Shown: positions 21,209-33,091 of the stretch, in pieces
Numbering within the stretch: position 1 is the first letter of the stretch
Layout: the number at the start of each line of letters is the position of its first letter
NCBI RefSeq assembly: GCF_012931845.1
Contig: NZ_CP051884.1
Span: forward strand, 2,232,001 to 2,296,000
DNA length: 64,000 bases
Source: Cellulomonas taurus
GTDB taxonomy: Bacteria; Actinomycetota; Actinomycetes; Actinomycetales; Cellulomonadaceae
Direction: 5' to 3'
Notes under the pieces: model-generated
What the model saw: the letters and a program-made list of their open reading frames with translations, nothing else
Databases searched by the model: none
Told to the model about the DNA's origin: nothing
Program-made: the position numbers and the translations under genes

Positions 21209-21673
21209 TCAGTGCTGCGAGGAGATGCTGGTCCGCCGGGGAGTCGGGGCGCCGGCCGGGGCCGACGAGTGCGGCGCACCGGCGGCGTCTGGGGTCGGCG
21301 GGGTGGGGACGATGCCGCGGTGCGCGCGGGGGTGCAGGGTCCACGGGCCGCGGTCCTGGCTGGGCAGGCGACCGGTGCCGTCGCGGTGCCAGAGCTGACC
21401 GGCGCGGTCGCCGGTGCGCTCGATGATCTCGGCGAACTCGTCCAGGTGCAGGTAGTCGTCGCCGGGGCGGGACTCGGTGGCGAACAGCTCGTCGAACGGG
21501 ACGTCGACCGGCTCGGACTCGGGCTCGCGGCGCTTGCGGTCACGCCAGCCCGCCTTGAAGTCGTCGACGAAGGTGCGCCAGCTGGTCCCCTCGTCACTCC
21601 CCCGGCTCGCCAGCACGATCACCGCGACAGCCGCCACCAACGCCAGACCGATCCCCGCCACCAACACGCCCAT
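21209..21673 (-). CDS. Small single-span membrane protein of unknown function
   Basis: Not assigned to a named family. 154 residues from the ATG at 21673. One N-terminal membrane segment (VLVAGIGLALVAAVAVIVLA) is followed by a charged cytoplasmic-looking region (WRTFVDDFKAGWRDRKRR) and a Pro/Ala/Thr-rich C-terminus. It sits between smc and ftsY on the same strand, 26 bp from ftsY. The position suggests a link to membrane or envelope housekeeping, but no function is proposed. Confidence 0.7.
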   Translation of the reverse strand: MGVLVAGIGLALVAAVAVIVLASRGSDEGTSWRTFVDDFKAGWRDRKRREPESEPVDVPFDELFATESRPGDDYLHLDEFAEIIERTGDRAGQLWHRDGTGRLPSQDRGPWTLHPRAHRGIVPTPPTPDAAGAPHSSAPAGAPTPRRTSISSQH

Positions 21674-21762
21674 GGGCTCATTCTCCGACGCGACGTCCGG
21701 GCGACTCGGCACGATCACCGCGATCCGGGCAACTGGCACCAGATCTTCACAGTTCGGGCGAT

Positions 21763-24700
21763 TCAGGCGGTCTCGGCGGCCAGCCGTTGGCTGATGACGG
21801 TGGTCACCCCGTCGCCGCGCATGGTGACCCCGTACAGGGCGTCGGCGATCTCCATCGTGCGCTTCTGGTGGGTGACCACGATCAGCTGCGAGTCCTCCTG
21901 CAGCTCGCGGAAGATCTCCAGCAGGCGACCCAGGTTCACGTCGTCCAGGGCCGCCTCGACCTCGTCCATCACGTAGAACGGGCTCGGCCGCGCCTTGAAG
22001 ATCGACACCAGCAGCGCCACCGCGGTCAGCGAGCGCTCACCGCCGGACAGCAGGGACAGCCGCTTGACCTTCTTGCCCGCGGGCCGCGCCTCGACCTCGA
22101 TGCCGGTGGTGAGCATGTCGGACGGGTCGGTGAGCACCAGTCGGCCCTCGCCGCCGGGGAACAGCCGGGGGAACACCCGGTCGAACTGGGCGGCGGTGTC
22201 CCGGTACGCCTCGGTGAACACCTGCTCCACCCGGTCGTCGATGTCCTGCACGATCTGCAACAGGTCCGCGCGGGACTTCTTCAGGTCGCCGAGCTGCTCG
22301 ACCAGGAAGGTGTGCCGCTCCTCCAGCGCCGCGAACTCCTCCAGCGCGAGCGGGTTGACCTTGCCCAGCCGGGCCAGCGCACGTTCGGCGGCGGCCAGCC
22401 GCTTCTCCTGCTGCTCGCGCACGAAGGCGACCGTCTCGCCCTCGACCACGGTGCCGTCCTCGGCCAGCGCCGGCACCGGCTGGTGCGGACCGTACTCGTC
22501 CACCAGGACGGTGGGGTCGATGCCGAGCTCCTCGATGGCGCGGTTCTGCAGCGCCTCGATCCGCAGGCGTTGTTCGGCGCGGGCCATCTCGTCCCGGTGC
22601 GCGGCGTCGGTGAGCCGGGCCAGGTCGGTCTGCCGCTGGTCCAGCTCGGTGCGCACCGCCGACAGTTGGGTCTCGCGTTCGGCGCGGGCCGCCTCGGCGG
22701 CCTCCCGTGCGTCCGCCGCCTGCTGCACCGCGTGGTCGATCACCGCGAGCGCCTGCGCGGCACCGCGGGCGACGGCGGTGGCGGTGGCGGACTGCCGGGC
22801 GCGCTGCTGCTCACGGCGGGCGGCGCGATCACGGGCCTCGCGCTCGGCCCTGGCGGCTCGGTCCAGGGACTCGGCGCGGCCGGAGAGCGCCCGCGCGCGC
22901 TCCTCGCTGGTGCGCAGGGTGAGCCGGGCCTCGGTCTCGGCCGCGCGGGCGGCGGTGGCGCGGATGGCCAGGGCGTCACGGTCGGCGGTGCGCTGCTCGA
23001 TCGCCGCCTCGGTGTCGGCCGGTTCCGCCTCGGCGGCTGCCAGGCGGGCGGTGAGGTCGGCGAGTTCGGCCTGGCCCTGCGCCAGGGTCTGCTCGGCGGT
23101 GGCCAGGGTGGCACGCACCCGGTCGGCCTCGGCGGCGGCGGCGCGGGCGGTGGCCCCGAGCTGGCCGAGCTGTTCGGCGACGGCGGCCAGGGCGGCGTCG
23201 GACTCGTTCAGCCGGTCCAGGGTGCCCTCGTAGACCTCGCGGGCGGCGGCCTCGGCCTCGCGGGCACCGACCAGGGCGAACCGGGCCTGTTCGGCGGTGG
23301 CGGACGCGCGCTCGGCGCCGGTGCGCGCCTCGTCCAGGGCCGCCTGCCAGTGCAGGGCGCTCGGGGCGGCCGCCGATCCACCGTGCGCCCGATGGGTCGC
23401 CAGGGCGTCGCCGGTGCGGGTGACGACCACCAGCTCGGGCCGGTCGGCGAGCACGGCATGGGCGGTCGCCAGGTCGTCGACCACCGCCACCCCGGTGAGC
23501 AGCCGGGTGACGGCCGGGCGGATCTGGGCCGGGCACTGCACCAGGTCCAGCGCCCACCGCGACCGCTGCGGCGCGGTCCCCTGGTCGACCTCGGTGGCGG
23601 TCCCGGCGTCGGCGACCACCAGCCCGGCCCGACCGGCGTCCTGCTCGCGGAGGTAGCGGATCGCGTCCACCGCGGCACCCACCGACTGCACGGCCACCGC
23701 ATCCGCCGAGGCACCGAGGGCCGCGACCACCGCCTCCTCGTCCTCGGGTGCGACGGCGATCAGGGCCGCCAGCGACCCGATCACCCCGGTGAGGTCCTCG
23801 GCGGCGAGCAGCGCGCCCGCCCCGTCCTTGCGGGTCAGGCTGAGTTCCAGCGTCTCGATCCGGGACGCCAGGGCGGTGCGTTCCTGCTCGGCGGCGGCCA
23901 GCTGCTCGGTGAGCTCCCGGACCCGGGCGGTGGCGTGCTCCAGGGCGTCGGCGGCTGCCTCGTGCTCGGCGTCCAACCCCTCCTCGCCCTCCTCGACCCC
24001 GGCGACCTGGGTCTCCAGCGCGGTGAACTCCACCGTGGCGGCGTGACCGCGCTGCTCGGCCTCGGCGAGGGTCTGGTGCAGGCGTTCCAGCTCGGACTCG
24101 GTGGCCTCCAGGCGGCTGCGGCGGGCGGCGACCTGACCGGCGAGCCGGGCCAGGCCCTCCCGGCGGTCGGCGGCCCCGCGCAGCACCGTCGCCAGCGCGC
24201 GCTCGGCCTCCTGCGCCTCCTGCTCGACCTGCTGGCGGGCGGCCTGGGCCCGGTCCAGCGCCTCCTGGGCGGCCGCGACCTCCTGCGCCAGCTCGGCCTC
24301 CGCCGCCCGGGCGCGTTCGGCCTGCCGTTCCAGTTCCTCCGGATCGCGCCCGTCGGTCCGCTCCGGAGCGGCGCTGCCGAGCAACCGCGCCCGGTCGGTG
24401 GCCAGGGAGGCGGTCCCGCGCAGCCGCTCGCGCAGGGCGGACAGCCGGTACCAGAGATCCGCCGCCTCACCCAGCGCCGGTGCCGCCTCGGCCGCCTCGC
24501 GTTCCAAGGTGGTCAGCCGGTCCCGGGCGGCGTTGAGCGCCTGCTCCGCGCTCGCCTTGCGGGCCAGCAGCGCGGTCTCGTCGGCGATGTCCTGTTCCAG
24601 GGTGGCCGTCAGCTGCGCCAGGTCGTCGGCGAGCAGCCGGGCGCGGGCGTCGCGGACGTCGGCCTGGACCTGCTGTGCCTTGCGGGCCACCTCGGCCTGG

Positions 24701-25320
24701 CGGCCCAGCGGGCCGAGCTGACGACGCAGCTCCCCGGTCAGGTCGGTGAGCCGGGTGAGATTCGCCTGCATCGCATCGAGCTTGCGGAGCGCCTTCTCCT
24801 TGCGCTTGCGATGCTTGAGGACGCCGGCCGCCTCCTCGATGAAGCCGCGTCGTTCCTCCGGGGTGGCGCGCAGCACCGCGTCCAGCTGCCCCTGCCCGAC
24901 GATGACGTGCATCTCCCGGCCCAGGCCGGAGTCGGAGAGCAGCTCCTGGATGTCCAGCAACCGCGCCGCCCGGCCGTTGATCGCGTACTCCGAGCCGCCG
25001 CTGCGGAACAGCGTCCGGGAGATCGTGACCTCGGTGTACTCGATCGGCAGCGCACCGTCGGAGTTGTCGATGGTGAGAGACACCTCGGCCCGACCCAGCG
25101 GCGGCCGCCCGGAGGTCCCGGCGAAGATGACATCCTCCATCTTGCCGCCGCGCAGCGACTTCGCGCCCTGCTCCCCCATCACCCAGGCGAGGGCGTCGAC
25201 CACATTCGACTTGCCGGAGCCGTTCGGACCGACGACGCAGGTCACGCCCGGCTCCAGGTTCAGGGTCGTCGCCGAGGCGAACGACTTGAACCCGCGCAGG
25301 GTGAGCGTCTTCAGGTGCAC
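21763..25320 (-). CDS. smc: Chromosome segregation protein SMC
   Basis: Chromosome-organising ATPase that works with ScpA/ScpB. 1185 residues, a normal length. Walker A (VVGPNGSGKSNVVDALAWVM) lies at about residues 29-48. Two long Ala/Glu/Arg-rich coiled coils flank a hinge near residues 500-650. The C-terminal signature LLSGGERSLTAVALL and Walker B YVMDEVEAALDDVNL complete the ATPase head. The 54-bp gap to the divergent helicase must hold both promoters. Confidence 0.97.
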   Translation of the reverse strand: MHLKTLTLRGFKSFASATTLNLEPGVTCVVGPNGSGKSNVVDALAWVMGEQGAKSLRGGKMEDVIFAGTSGRPPLGRAEVSLTIDNSDGALPIEYTEVTISRTLFRSGGSEYAINGRAARLLDIQELLSDSGLGREMHVIVGQGQLDAVLRATPEERRGFIEEAAGVLKHRKRKEKALRKLDAMQANLTRLTDLTGELRRQLGPLGRQAEVARKAQQVQADVRDARARLLADDLAQLTATLEQDIADETALLARKASAEQALNAARDRLTTLEREAAEAAPALGEAADLWYRLSALRERLRGTASLATDRARLLGSAAPERTDGRDPEELERQAERARAAEAELAQEVAAAQEALDRAQAARQQVEQEAQEAERALATVLRGAADRREGLARLAGQVAARRSRLEATESELERLHQTLAEAEQRGHAATVEFTALETQVAGVEEGEEGLDAEHEAAADALEHATARVRELTEQLAAAEQERTALASRIETLELSLTRKDGAGALLAAEDLTGVIGSLAALIAVAPEDEEAVVAALGASADAVAVQSVGAAVDAIRYLREQDAGRAGLVVADAGTATEVDQGTAPQRSRWALDLVQCPAQIRPAVTRLLTGVAVVDDLATAHAVLADRPELVVVTRTGDALATHRAHGGSAAAPSALHWQAALDEARTGAERASATAEQARFALVGAREAEAAAREVYEGTLDRLNESDAALAAVAEQLGQLGATARAAAAEADRVRATLATAEQTLAQGQAELADLTARLAAAEAEPADTEAAIEQRTADRDALAIRATAARAAETEARLTLRTSEERARALSGRAESLDRAARAEREARDRAARREQQRARQSATATAVARGAAQALAVIDHAVQQAADAREAAEAARAERETQLSAVRTELDQRQTDLARLTDAAHRDEMARAEQRLRIEALQNRAIEELGIDPTVLVDEYGPHQPVPALAEDGTVVEGETVAFVREQQEKRLAAAERALARLGKVNPLALEEFAALEERHTFLVEQLGDLKKSRADLLQIVQDIDDRVEQVFTEAYRDTAAQFDRVFPRLFPGGEGRLVLTDPSDMLTTGIEVEARPAGKKVKRLSLLSGGERSLTAVALLVSIFKARPSPFYVMDEVEAALDDVNLGRLLEIFRELQEDSQLIVVTHQKRTMEIADALYGVTMRGDGVTTVISQRLAAETA

Positions 25321-25374
25321 GCCCGGCAGCCTAGTGCGCGCCCCGTGTCGGCCCGCCGTGACAGGATCGCGGCC

Positions 25375-28300
25375 GTGTCGCCCACCCCGTCCCCGGAGCG
25401 TTGGCAGGAGGTGCTCGCCAGCCTGGCAGCCTCGGTCGCCGCCGATCAGCCCGCCGCCGCCGGGCCGACCACCGACACCGGCCTGCAGTTCGAGCTGCGC
25501 GAGCTGACCCCCCGGACCCGGGAACGCTGGAACGGTCCGACCTCACGCACCGTCGGCGGGCGGGTGCGCCGGGACGACCCGCCGGGCAACGGCGAGTACC
25601 GCCTGGCCGTGCGGCCGGTGCTGCGGACGGCTCGCGGCTGGGCCCGGGGCAGCGTCACCTGGGCGAACATCCCGCACCAGCGCACCCGCCTCGGGCTGGA
25701 CCCGGCACAGCACCGCTGGTTCTGCGAGCTGGGCGCCCTGCACCGCGCCGCCGGGCCCGCCGCGCCGGGCACCGACCCGGACTGGGTGTTCCTGGACGAG
25801 TTCGCCAACCCGGTGCTCTGGGAACTGCTGGACCAGGCCGAGCGTCTGGGCATCGCCTTCGTCGGCTCGGGCAGCGGTGCGGCGATCACGCGGGGGCGGC
25901 GCGCGGACCTGACCCTGGACGCCACCCACACCGCGGCGGGCATCCGGGTGGCCGCCCGGCTGACGGTGGACGGCGCGCCGGTCGACCCGTCGCACGCCCA
26001 TCCGATCGGCGACCACGGGGTGTACGTCGTCGACCCGGCGCAGCCGCGGCAGATCGTCCTCGCCCCGGCGGACCTGGACGCGCAACGACTGGCGCTGCTG
26101 GGCGCCAACGGTCGGCGCAGCGTGGCGGAAGCGCTCGGGGACGGCGTGCTGGTGCCCCCCGACCAGCTGGACGAGCTGCTGACCGGCGACCTGGAACTCG
26201 CCTCGGCCGACGGGTCGGTGGTGATCCCGCCGCCCGCGCCGCCGACCCTGGTCCTCCAGGTGCGGTTCGCCCCGCGCCACACGGTGGAGCTGCACTGGGG
26301 CTGGCGGTCGGGACCGCGCAGCGGACCGGCACCGGACCCGCGCGCCCTGATCCCGGCCGGGACGCTGCCGGACGACTGGTGGACCGACGACCCGCTCCCG
26401 CTGCCGGTGAGCCTGCGGGACGTCGAGGCGGCGGAGTTCGTCGCGGTGACCCTGCCGCTGCTGACCGCCCTGCCCGGTGTGGCGGTGGAGACGGTGGGCA
26501 CCCGGCCCGACTACCGCGAGCTGCGCGGGGACCCGGTGCTCACCGTGACCACGCTGCCGACCGAGAAGCACGACTGGTTCGACCTCGGTGTGACGGTGAC
26601 GTTGGACGGCCGGGACATCCCGTTCGTGCCGCTGTTCCGCGCACTGGCCAAGGGACGCAAGAAGCTGCTGCTGGTGGACGGCAGCTACCTCCGGCTGGAC
26701 CACCCGGCGCTGGCCACTCTGACCGAGCTGATCACCGAGGCCCGCGACCTGAGCGAGTGGGAGACCGGACCGCGGATCAGCCGGCACCAGACCAGCCTGT
26801 GGGCGGACTTCGTCGACCTCGCCGACCAGGCGACCCCGGCGGTGCAGTGGCGCGCGCTGGTGGACGAGGCGGCGGCCGACGCACCCCGGCCCACGCCCCC
26901 GCCGACCGGGCTGCGCGCCGAGCTGCGGCCGTATCAGCAGGAGGGCTTCGACTGGCTGGCGTTCCTGTGGCGGCACCGGCTGGGCGGGATCCTGGCCGAC
27001 GACATGGGGCTGGGCAAGACGGTGCAGTGCCTGGCGCTGGTGCAGCACGCGGTGGAGCAGGACGCGGTGCAGCAGGACGAGGCGGTGCGCCGCGCGGCAC
27101 CGTTCCTGGTCGTGGCCCCCACCTCGGTCACGGCGAACTGGGTGGCCGAGGCAGCGCGGTTCACGCCGGGTCTGACGGTGCGGCGGGTCACCAGCACCGG
27201 GGTGGACCTGGCCACGGTGCGGGACGGGGCGGACATCGTGGTGACCAGCTACGCCCTGCTCCGGCTCGGCGCCGCGTCCTATGCGGCGGTCGACTGGGCC
27301 GGGGTGATCCTGGACGAGGCGCAGCAGGTGAAGAACCACGCCGCGCAGGTGCACCGGGCGGCCAAGGACCTGACCACGCCGTTCACCCTGGCGGTCACCG
27401 GCACCCCGATCGAGAACTCGCTGACCGAGCTGCACGCCCTGTTCGCCCTCACCGCGCCGGGGCTGTTCCCCTCCGCCCGGGCGTTCGCCGAGCAGTACCT
27501 GCGACCGATCGAGGGCGAGCGCACCGGGGTGACCTCCGGCAAGAGCGCCGGGTCGTTGCCGGTCGACCTGGGGCGGTCCCGGGAGGAGCGCCTGGCCCGA
27601 CTGCGGCGACGGATCCGCCCGTTCCTGCTGCGGCGCACCAAGGAGGTGGTGGCCGCCGAGCTGCCGGAGAAGCAGGAGCAGACGCTGACGGTGGAGCTGT
27701 CCCCCGCCCACCGCGATCTCTACGACCTCTACCTGCAACGGGAGCGCCAGAAGCTGTTCGGGCTGATCGACGACCTGGACCGGCAGCGGTTCATCGTCTA
27801 CCGCTCGCTCACCCTGCTGCGGATGCTCGCCCTGGATCCGGCGCTGATCGACCCGGAGCAGACCGGCATCCCGTCCGCGAAACTCGACCTCCTGCTGGAA
27901 CAGCTCGAGGACCTGCGGGCCGAGGGCCACCGGGCGCTGGTGTTCAGCCAGTTCACCTCGTACCTGAGCCGGGCGGCCGAGCGGCTCACCGCCGCCGGGA
28001 TCCCGTTCGTGTCGCTGGACGGCTCGACCACGGGGCGGCAGCGGGTGATCGACGAGTTCCGCACCGGCGAGGCCCCGGTGTTCCTGATCAGCCTGAAGGC
28101 GGGCGGAGTCGGGCTGAACCTCACCGAGGCCGACTACGTCTTCCTGCTCGACCCCTGGTGGAACCCGGCCGCCGAACAGCAGGCCGTCGACCGGACGCAC
28201 CGGATCGGTCAGGACAAGAACGTGATGGTCTACCGGCTGATCGCCGCCGACACCATCGAGGAGAAGGTGCTGGCGCTTCAGGCACGCAAGGCGGAGCTGG

Positions 28301-28377
28301 TGAGCGCGGTGATCGACGACGGCGACCTGTTCTCGGCCACGCTCACCGCGGACGACGTCCGGGAGCTGCTGGGCTGA
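25375..28377 (+). CDS. SNF2-family DEAD/DEAH helicase
   Basis: Large ATP-dependent DNA translocase of the bacterial SNF2 (RapA/HepA-like) group. 1000 residues from the GTG at 25375, which has AGGAT 8 nt upstream. The N-terminal ~500 residues are a bacterial SNF2-associated region. The ATPase domain has GILADDMGLGKTVQCLALVQ (about residue 540), VILDEAQQVKN (about 645) and VTGTPIENSL. The C-terminal helicase domain has VFSQFTSYLSRAAERL and LDPWWNPAAEQQAVDRTHRI followed by GQ. No signal peptide. Target unknown; it is a single gene divergent from smc. Confidence 0.92.
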   Translation: MSPTPSPERWQEVLASLAASVAADQPAAAGPTTDTGLQFELRELTPRTRERWNGPTSRTVGGRVRRDDPPGNGEYRLAVRPVLRTARGWARGSVTWANIPHQRTRLGLDPAQHRWFCELGALHRAAGPAAPGTDPDWVFLDEFANPVLWELLDQAERLGIAFVGSGSGAAITRGRRADLTLDATHTAAGIRVAARLTVDGAPVDPSHAHPIGDHGVYVVDPAQPRQIVLAPADLDAQRLALLGANGRRSVAEALGDGVLVPPDQLDELLTGDLELASADGSVVIPPPAPPTLVLQVRFAPRHTVELHWGWRSGPRSGPAPDPRALIPAGTLPDDWWTDDPLPLPVSLRDVEAAEFVAVTLPLLTALPGVAVETVGTRPDYRELRGDPVLTVTTLPTEKHDWFDLGVTVTLDGRDIPFVPLFRALAKGRKKLLLVDGSYLRLDHPALATLTELITEARDLSEWETGPRISRHQTSLWADFVDLADQATPAVQWRALVDEAAADAPRPTPPPTGLRAELRPYQQEGFDWLAFLWRHRLGGILADDMGLGKTVQCLALVQHAVEQDAVQQDEAVRRAAPFLVVAPTSVTANWVAEAARFTPGLTVRRVTSTGVDLATVRDGADIVVTSYALLRLGAASYAAVDWAGVILDEAQQVKNHAAQVHRAAKDLTTPFTLAVTGTPIENSLTELHALFALTAPGLFPSARAFAEQYLRPIEGERTGVTSGKSAGSLPVDLGRSREERLARLRRRIRPFLLRRTKEVVAAELPEKQEQTLTVELSPAHRDLYDLYLQRERQKLFGLIDDLDRQRFIVYRSLTLLRMLALDPALIDPEQTGIPSAKLDLLLEQLEDLRAEGHRALVFSQFTSYLSRAAERLTAAGIPFVSLDGSTTGRQRVIDEFRTGEAPVFLISLKAGGVGLNLTEADYVFLLDPWWNPAAEQQAVDRTHRIGQDKNVMVYRLIAADTIEEKVLALQARKAELVSAVIDDGDLFSATLTADDVRELLG

Positions 28378-28381
28378 GCGC

Positions 28382-28418
28382 GACGATGGCCCGGGTCGTG
28401 CGGACCCGGGCCATCGTC
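28382..28418. terminator. Bidirectional terminator between helicase and ndk
   Basis: Perfect 16-nt arms (28382-28397, 28403-28418) with a 5-nt loop, between the convergent helicase stop (28377) and ndk stop (28431). Its symmetry suits termination from both sides. Confidence 0.8.
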
Positions 28419-28430
28419 ATCGCACGGGGT

Positions 28431-28856
28431 TCAGAGCGCCGGGAACCAGAGCCCGATCTCCCGCTCGGCCGACTCCGGGGAGTCCGAGCCGTGCACCAGG
28501 TTCTGCACCACCGACAGGCCCCAGTCCCGGCCGAGGTCGCCCCGGATGGTGCCGGGGGCGGCGGCGGTCGGCTCGGTGGACCCGGCCAGGGAGCGGAAAC
28601 CCTCGATCACCCGGTGTCCCTCGGCCACCACCGCCAGCACCGGGCCGGACTTCATGAAGTCGACCAGGGGGCCGAAGAACGGCTTGCCCTGGTGCTCGGC
28701 GTAGTGCTGTCCGAGCAGGTCGTCGTCGGCGGTCCGCAGCTCCACGGCGGCCAGGGTGTAGCCCTTGGCCTCGATCCGGCGGAGCACCTCCCCGGCCAGA
28801 CCACGGCGGACACCGTCCGGCTTGACCAGGATCAACGTGCGCTGGATGTCGCTCAT
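28431..28856 (-). CDS. ndk: Nucleoside-diphosphate kinase
   Basis: Transfers gamma-phosphate from ATP to NDPs through a phosphohistidine. 141 residues. It begins MSDIQRTLILVKPDGVRRGL and contains the active-site motif NLVHGSDSPESAEREIGLWF with the catalytic His. The ATG at 28856 is preferred over a GTG nine bases upstream because it gives the family's usual N-terminus. Downstream of the DUF4233 gene, as in many actinobacteria. Confidence 0.97.
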   Translation of the reverse strand: MSDIQRTLILVKPDGVRRGLAGEVLRRIEAKGYTLAAVELRTADDDLLGQHYAEHQGKPFFGPLVDFMKSGPVLAVVAEGHRVIEGFRSLAGSTEPTAAAPGTIRGDLGRDWGLSVVQNLVHGSDSPESAEREIGLWFPAL

Positions 28857-28877
28857 GGGCGTCACCCTACGTGCTGG

Positions 28878-29294
28878 TCAGTGCGCGCGCCGGGCGTCCT
28901 CGGGGCCACGCTCGTCCGGGTGCTCGGCGTCATAGGCCGCCCGCTCGGCGTCGATCCGCGCGCCGAGCCGGTAGGCCGAGATCCACAGCGCGATGAACAC
29001 CACCCCGAGCAGGTACATCATCGGGATCACCAGGCCGCAGGCCAGCACCAGCACCTGGGCGATCGACCCGGCGATGTACCCGCCGGGCGCTGTCACCAGC
29101 CGGGACAGCGCCACGAACACCACGAACATGATCCCCGCGACGGTCCAGATCACTCCGGCGGGCAGCACCTGCAGCCCGTACGCCGTCAGCGCCGCGAACA
29201 GCACCAGCACACCCTCGAGCAACAGGATCGTCGAGGTGAACTGGGGCTTGGCGGGCTTCTTGCGACGCACGGGCCGCGGTGCTGGCTGACTCAC
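28878..29294 (-). CDS. DUF4233 membrane protein
   Basis: Conserved actinobacterial membrane protein of unknown function, usually between folC and ndk. 138 residues. A basic N-terminus (RKKPAKPQF) is followed by three to four membrane segments (LLLEGVLVLFAALTAYGLQV, IWTVAGIMFVVFVAL, AQVLVLACGLVIPMMYLLGV) and an acidic tail. Here the ndk side is kept, but folC lies about 5 kb away behind the exporter and dha genes. Confidence 0.85.
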   Translation of the reverse strand: MSQPAPRPVRRKKPAKPQFTSTILLLEGVLVLFAALTAYGLQVLPAGVIWTVAGIMFVVFVALSRLVTAPGGYIAGSIAQVLVLACGLVIPMMYLLGVVFIALWISAYRLGARIDAERAAYDAEHPDERGPEDARRAH

Positions 29295-29303
29295 GCGGGC
29301 AGG

Positions 29304-31700
<2,397 letters not shown>

Positions 31701-31713
31701 TCACGGGGTCAGT

Positions 31714-32403
31714 TCAGATCTCTCCGAAGCCTTCGTCCACCGCACCGATGAAGGCGTCCACCGCCGCCCGGGCCTGCGGTCCGGTCGCGCTGATCGTGAG
31801 CACCTGACCCTGGGTCGCACCCAGCTGCATCAGCTCCAGCACACTGGCCCCGTTCACCCCGTCGACCTGCACCTGGGCGTCGAAACCGGCCATCATCCGG
31901 GACAGCACCGCCGCCGGCCGGGCGTGCAGACCGAGCGGGTTCCTCACCGTGACCTGCCCGCTGATCGCCCCGGTGTCCGACGGCTGCTCCGGCTCGACGG
32001 CCGAGGACGCCGGGGCGGACCCGGCCCGCTCGGCGGCGGCCTGCACCGCGTCGATCCCGGCGCCACCGGCGGCCTCGACCCCGGCGACGACGGCTCCCTC
32101 GACCAGTGGTGCCTGCGCCAGGCGCACCCGGCTCGCCACCTCCTCGTCCAGCAGCTCGAGCACCATCTCCGTGGTCAGCGTGGCCGACCCGAGGTCGGTG
32201 AGCACGAGCACGTCGCGGCCGTCCTCCGCCGCCTGTTCGATCGCCGCGGTGACCAGGTCAACCGAGGTGCCCAGCCCACCGGCGGGATCGCCGCCGGCCG
32301 GAACGATCAGCACCCCCGGCGCCATCTGCCCGGCCAGGTCCCGCAGCCCCTCGGCGATCAACGCCGAGTGCGAGACCAACACCAGGGCGACGCTCGGCGT
32401 CAT
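31714..32403 (-). CDS. dhaM: PTS-dependent dihydroxyacetone kinase, phosphotransferase subunit DhaM (EIIA-HPr fusion)
   Basis: Passes phosphate from the PTS to DhaL-ADP. 229 residues. The N-terminal EIIA-mannose-like domain (VALVLVSHSALIAEGLRDLA, active His in VSHS) is followed by a Pro/Ser-rich linker. The C-terminal HPr domain (NPLGLHARPAAVLSRM, phosphorylated His in GLHARPA) ends at the stop. The EIIA-HPr form without an EI domain is common in Gram-positive bacteria. Its start overlaps the dhaL stop (ATGA). Last gene of dhaK-dhaL-dhaM. Confidence 0.93.
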   Translation of the reverse strand: MTPSVALVLVSHSALIAEGLRDLAGQMAPGVLIVPAGGDPAGGLGTSVDLVTAAIEQAAEDGRDVLVLTDLGSATLTTEMVLELLDEEVASRVRLAQAPLVEGAVVAGVEAAGGAGIDAVQAAAERAGSAPASSAVEPEQPSDTGAISGQVTVRNPLGLHARPAAVLSRMMAGFDAQVQVDGVNGASVLELMQLGATQGQVLTISATGPQARAAVDAFIGAVDEGFGEI

Positions 32404-33038
32404 GCCGCCGTCTCCGCCGCCGCGGCCAGGATCAGCGCCGTCGAGGTGGCCCCCGGATCCTGGTGACCGACCGACCGCTCACCCAGGTAGGACGCCCGGC
32501 CCTTGGTCGCCAGCATGCCGGTCGTGGCCTCGGCGCCCGCCCGGGCCGCCTCGGCCGCCGCCGCCAGCACCGCCGCCGGGGACGCACCCTGGTCGGCGGC
32601 GGTGACCGCCGCCTCCACCGCCGGGGTCCAGGCGTCGACCATGGTCTTCTCCCCGGTGGTCGCCTTGCCCCGGGCCACGATGCCCTCCAGGGCCGCCTCC
32701 AGCAGGGCCACCACCCCGTGGGCGTCCAGCTCCGGCACGCCGGTCACCTTCGCCGCACGCAGATAGGCGGTGCCGTAGAGCGGACCCGCGGCGCCGCCCA
32801 CCGTCGACATCAGGGTGGTGGCGACCAGCTTGAGCACCTCCCCCGGGTCCGCGGGCGGCGCCGACAACCCGTCCAGCTTGGCCACCACGGCGCTGAAGCC
32901 CCGGGTCAGGTTCTCCCCGTGATCGCCGTCGCCGATCTGCCGGTCGAGCTCGATCAGCTCACTGCGGTGATCGGCCACCACCTGTGCGGTGCGTCGCGTC
33001 CACGCCACCGCCCAGTCCACGCCCAGGCTTCCCGCCAT
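32400..33038 (-). CDS. dhaL: Dihydroxyacetone kinase ADP-binding subunit DhaL
   Basis: Holds ADP/ATP as a cofactor and phosphorylates dihydroxyacetone bound to DhaK. 212 residues, typical. The Mg-ADP-binding aspartates are in LDRQIGDGDHGENLTRGF. GGAAGPLYGTAYLRAA and VDAWTPAVEAAVTAA follow, and the C-terminal LGERSVGHQDPGATSTALIL matches the family. It overlaps dhaM by 4 bp and starts 53 bp after dhaK. Confidence 0.95.
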   Translation of the reverse strand: MAGSLGVDWAVAWTRRTAQVVADHRSELIELDRQIGDGDHGENLTRGFSAVVAKLDGLSAPPADPGEVLKLVATTLMSTVGGAAGPLYGTAYLRAAKVTGVPELDAHGVVALLEAALEGIVARGKATTGEKTMVDAWTPAVEAAVTAADQGASPAAVLAAAAEAARAGAEATTGMLATKGRASYLGERSVGHQDPGATSTALILAAAAETAA

Positions 33039-33091
33039 GCTCCGTTGCCACCTCCCGGCACTTCGTCGTACCCGTGTCTACGGCTGTCGCG

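Noticed and set aside
21787..25374. Long forward open frame upstream of the helicase, antisense to smc
   Set aside because: Only the part after the GTG at 25375 has homologous motifs and a ribosome-binding site; the rest mirrors smc codons.
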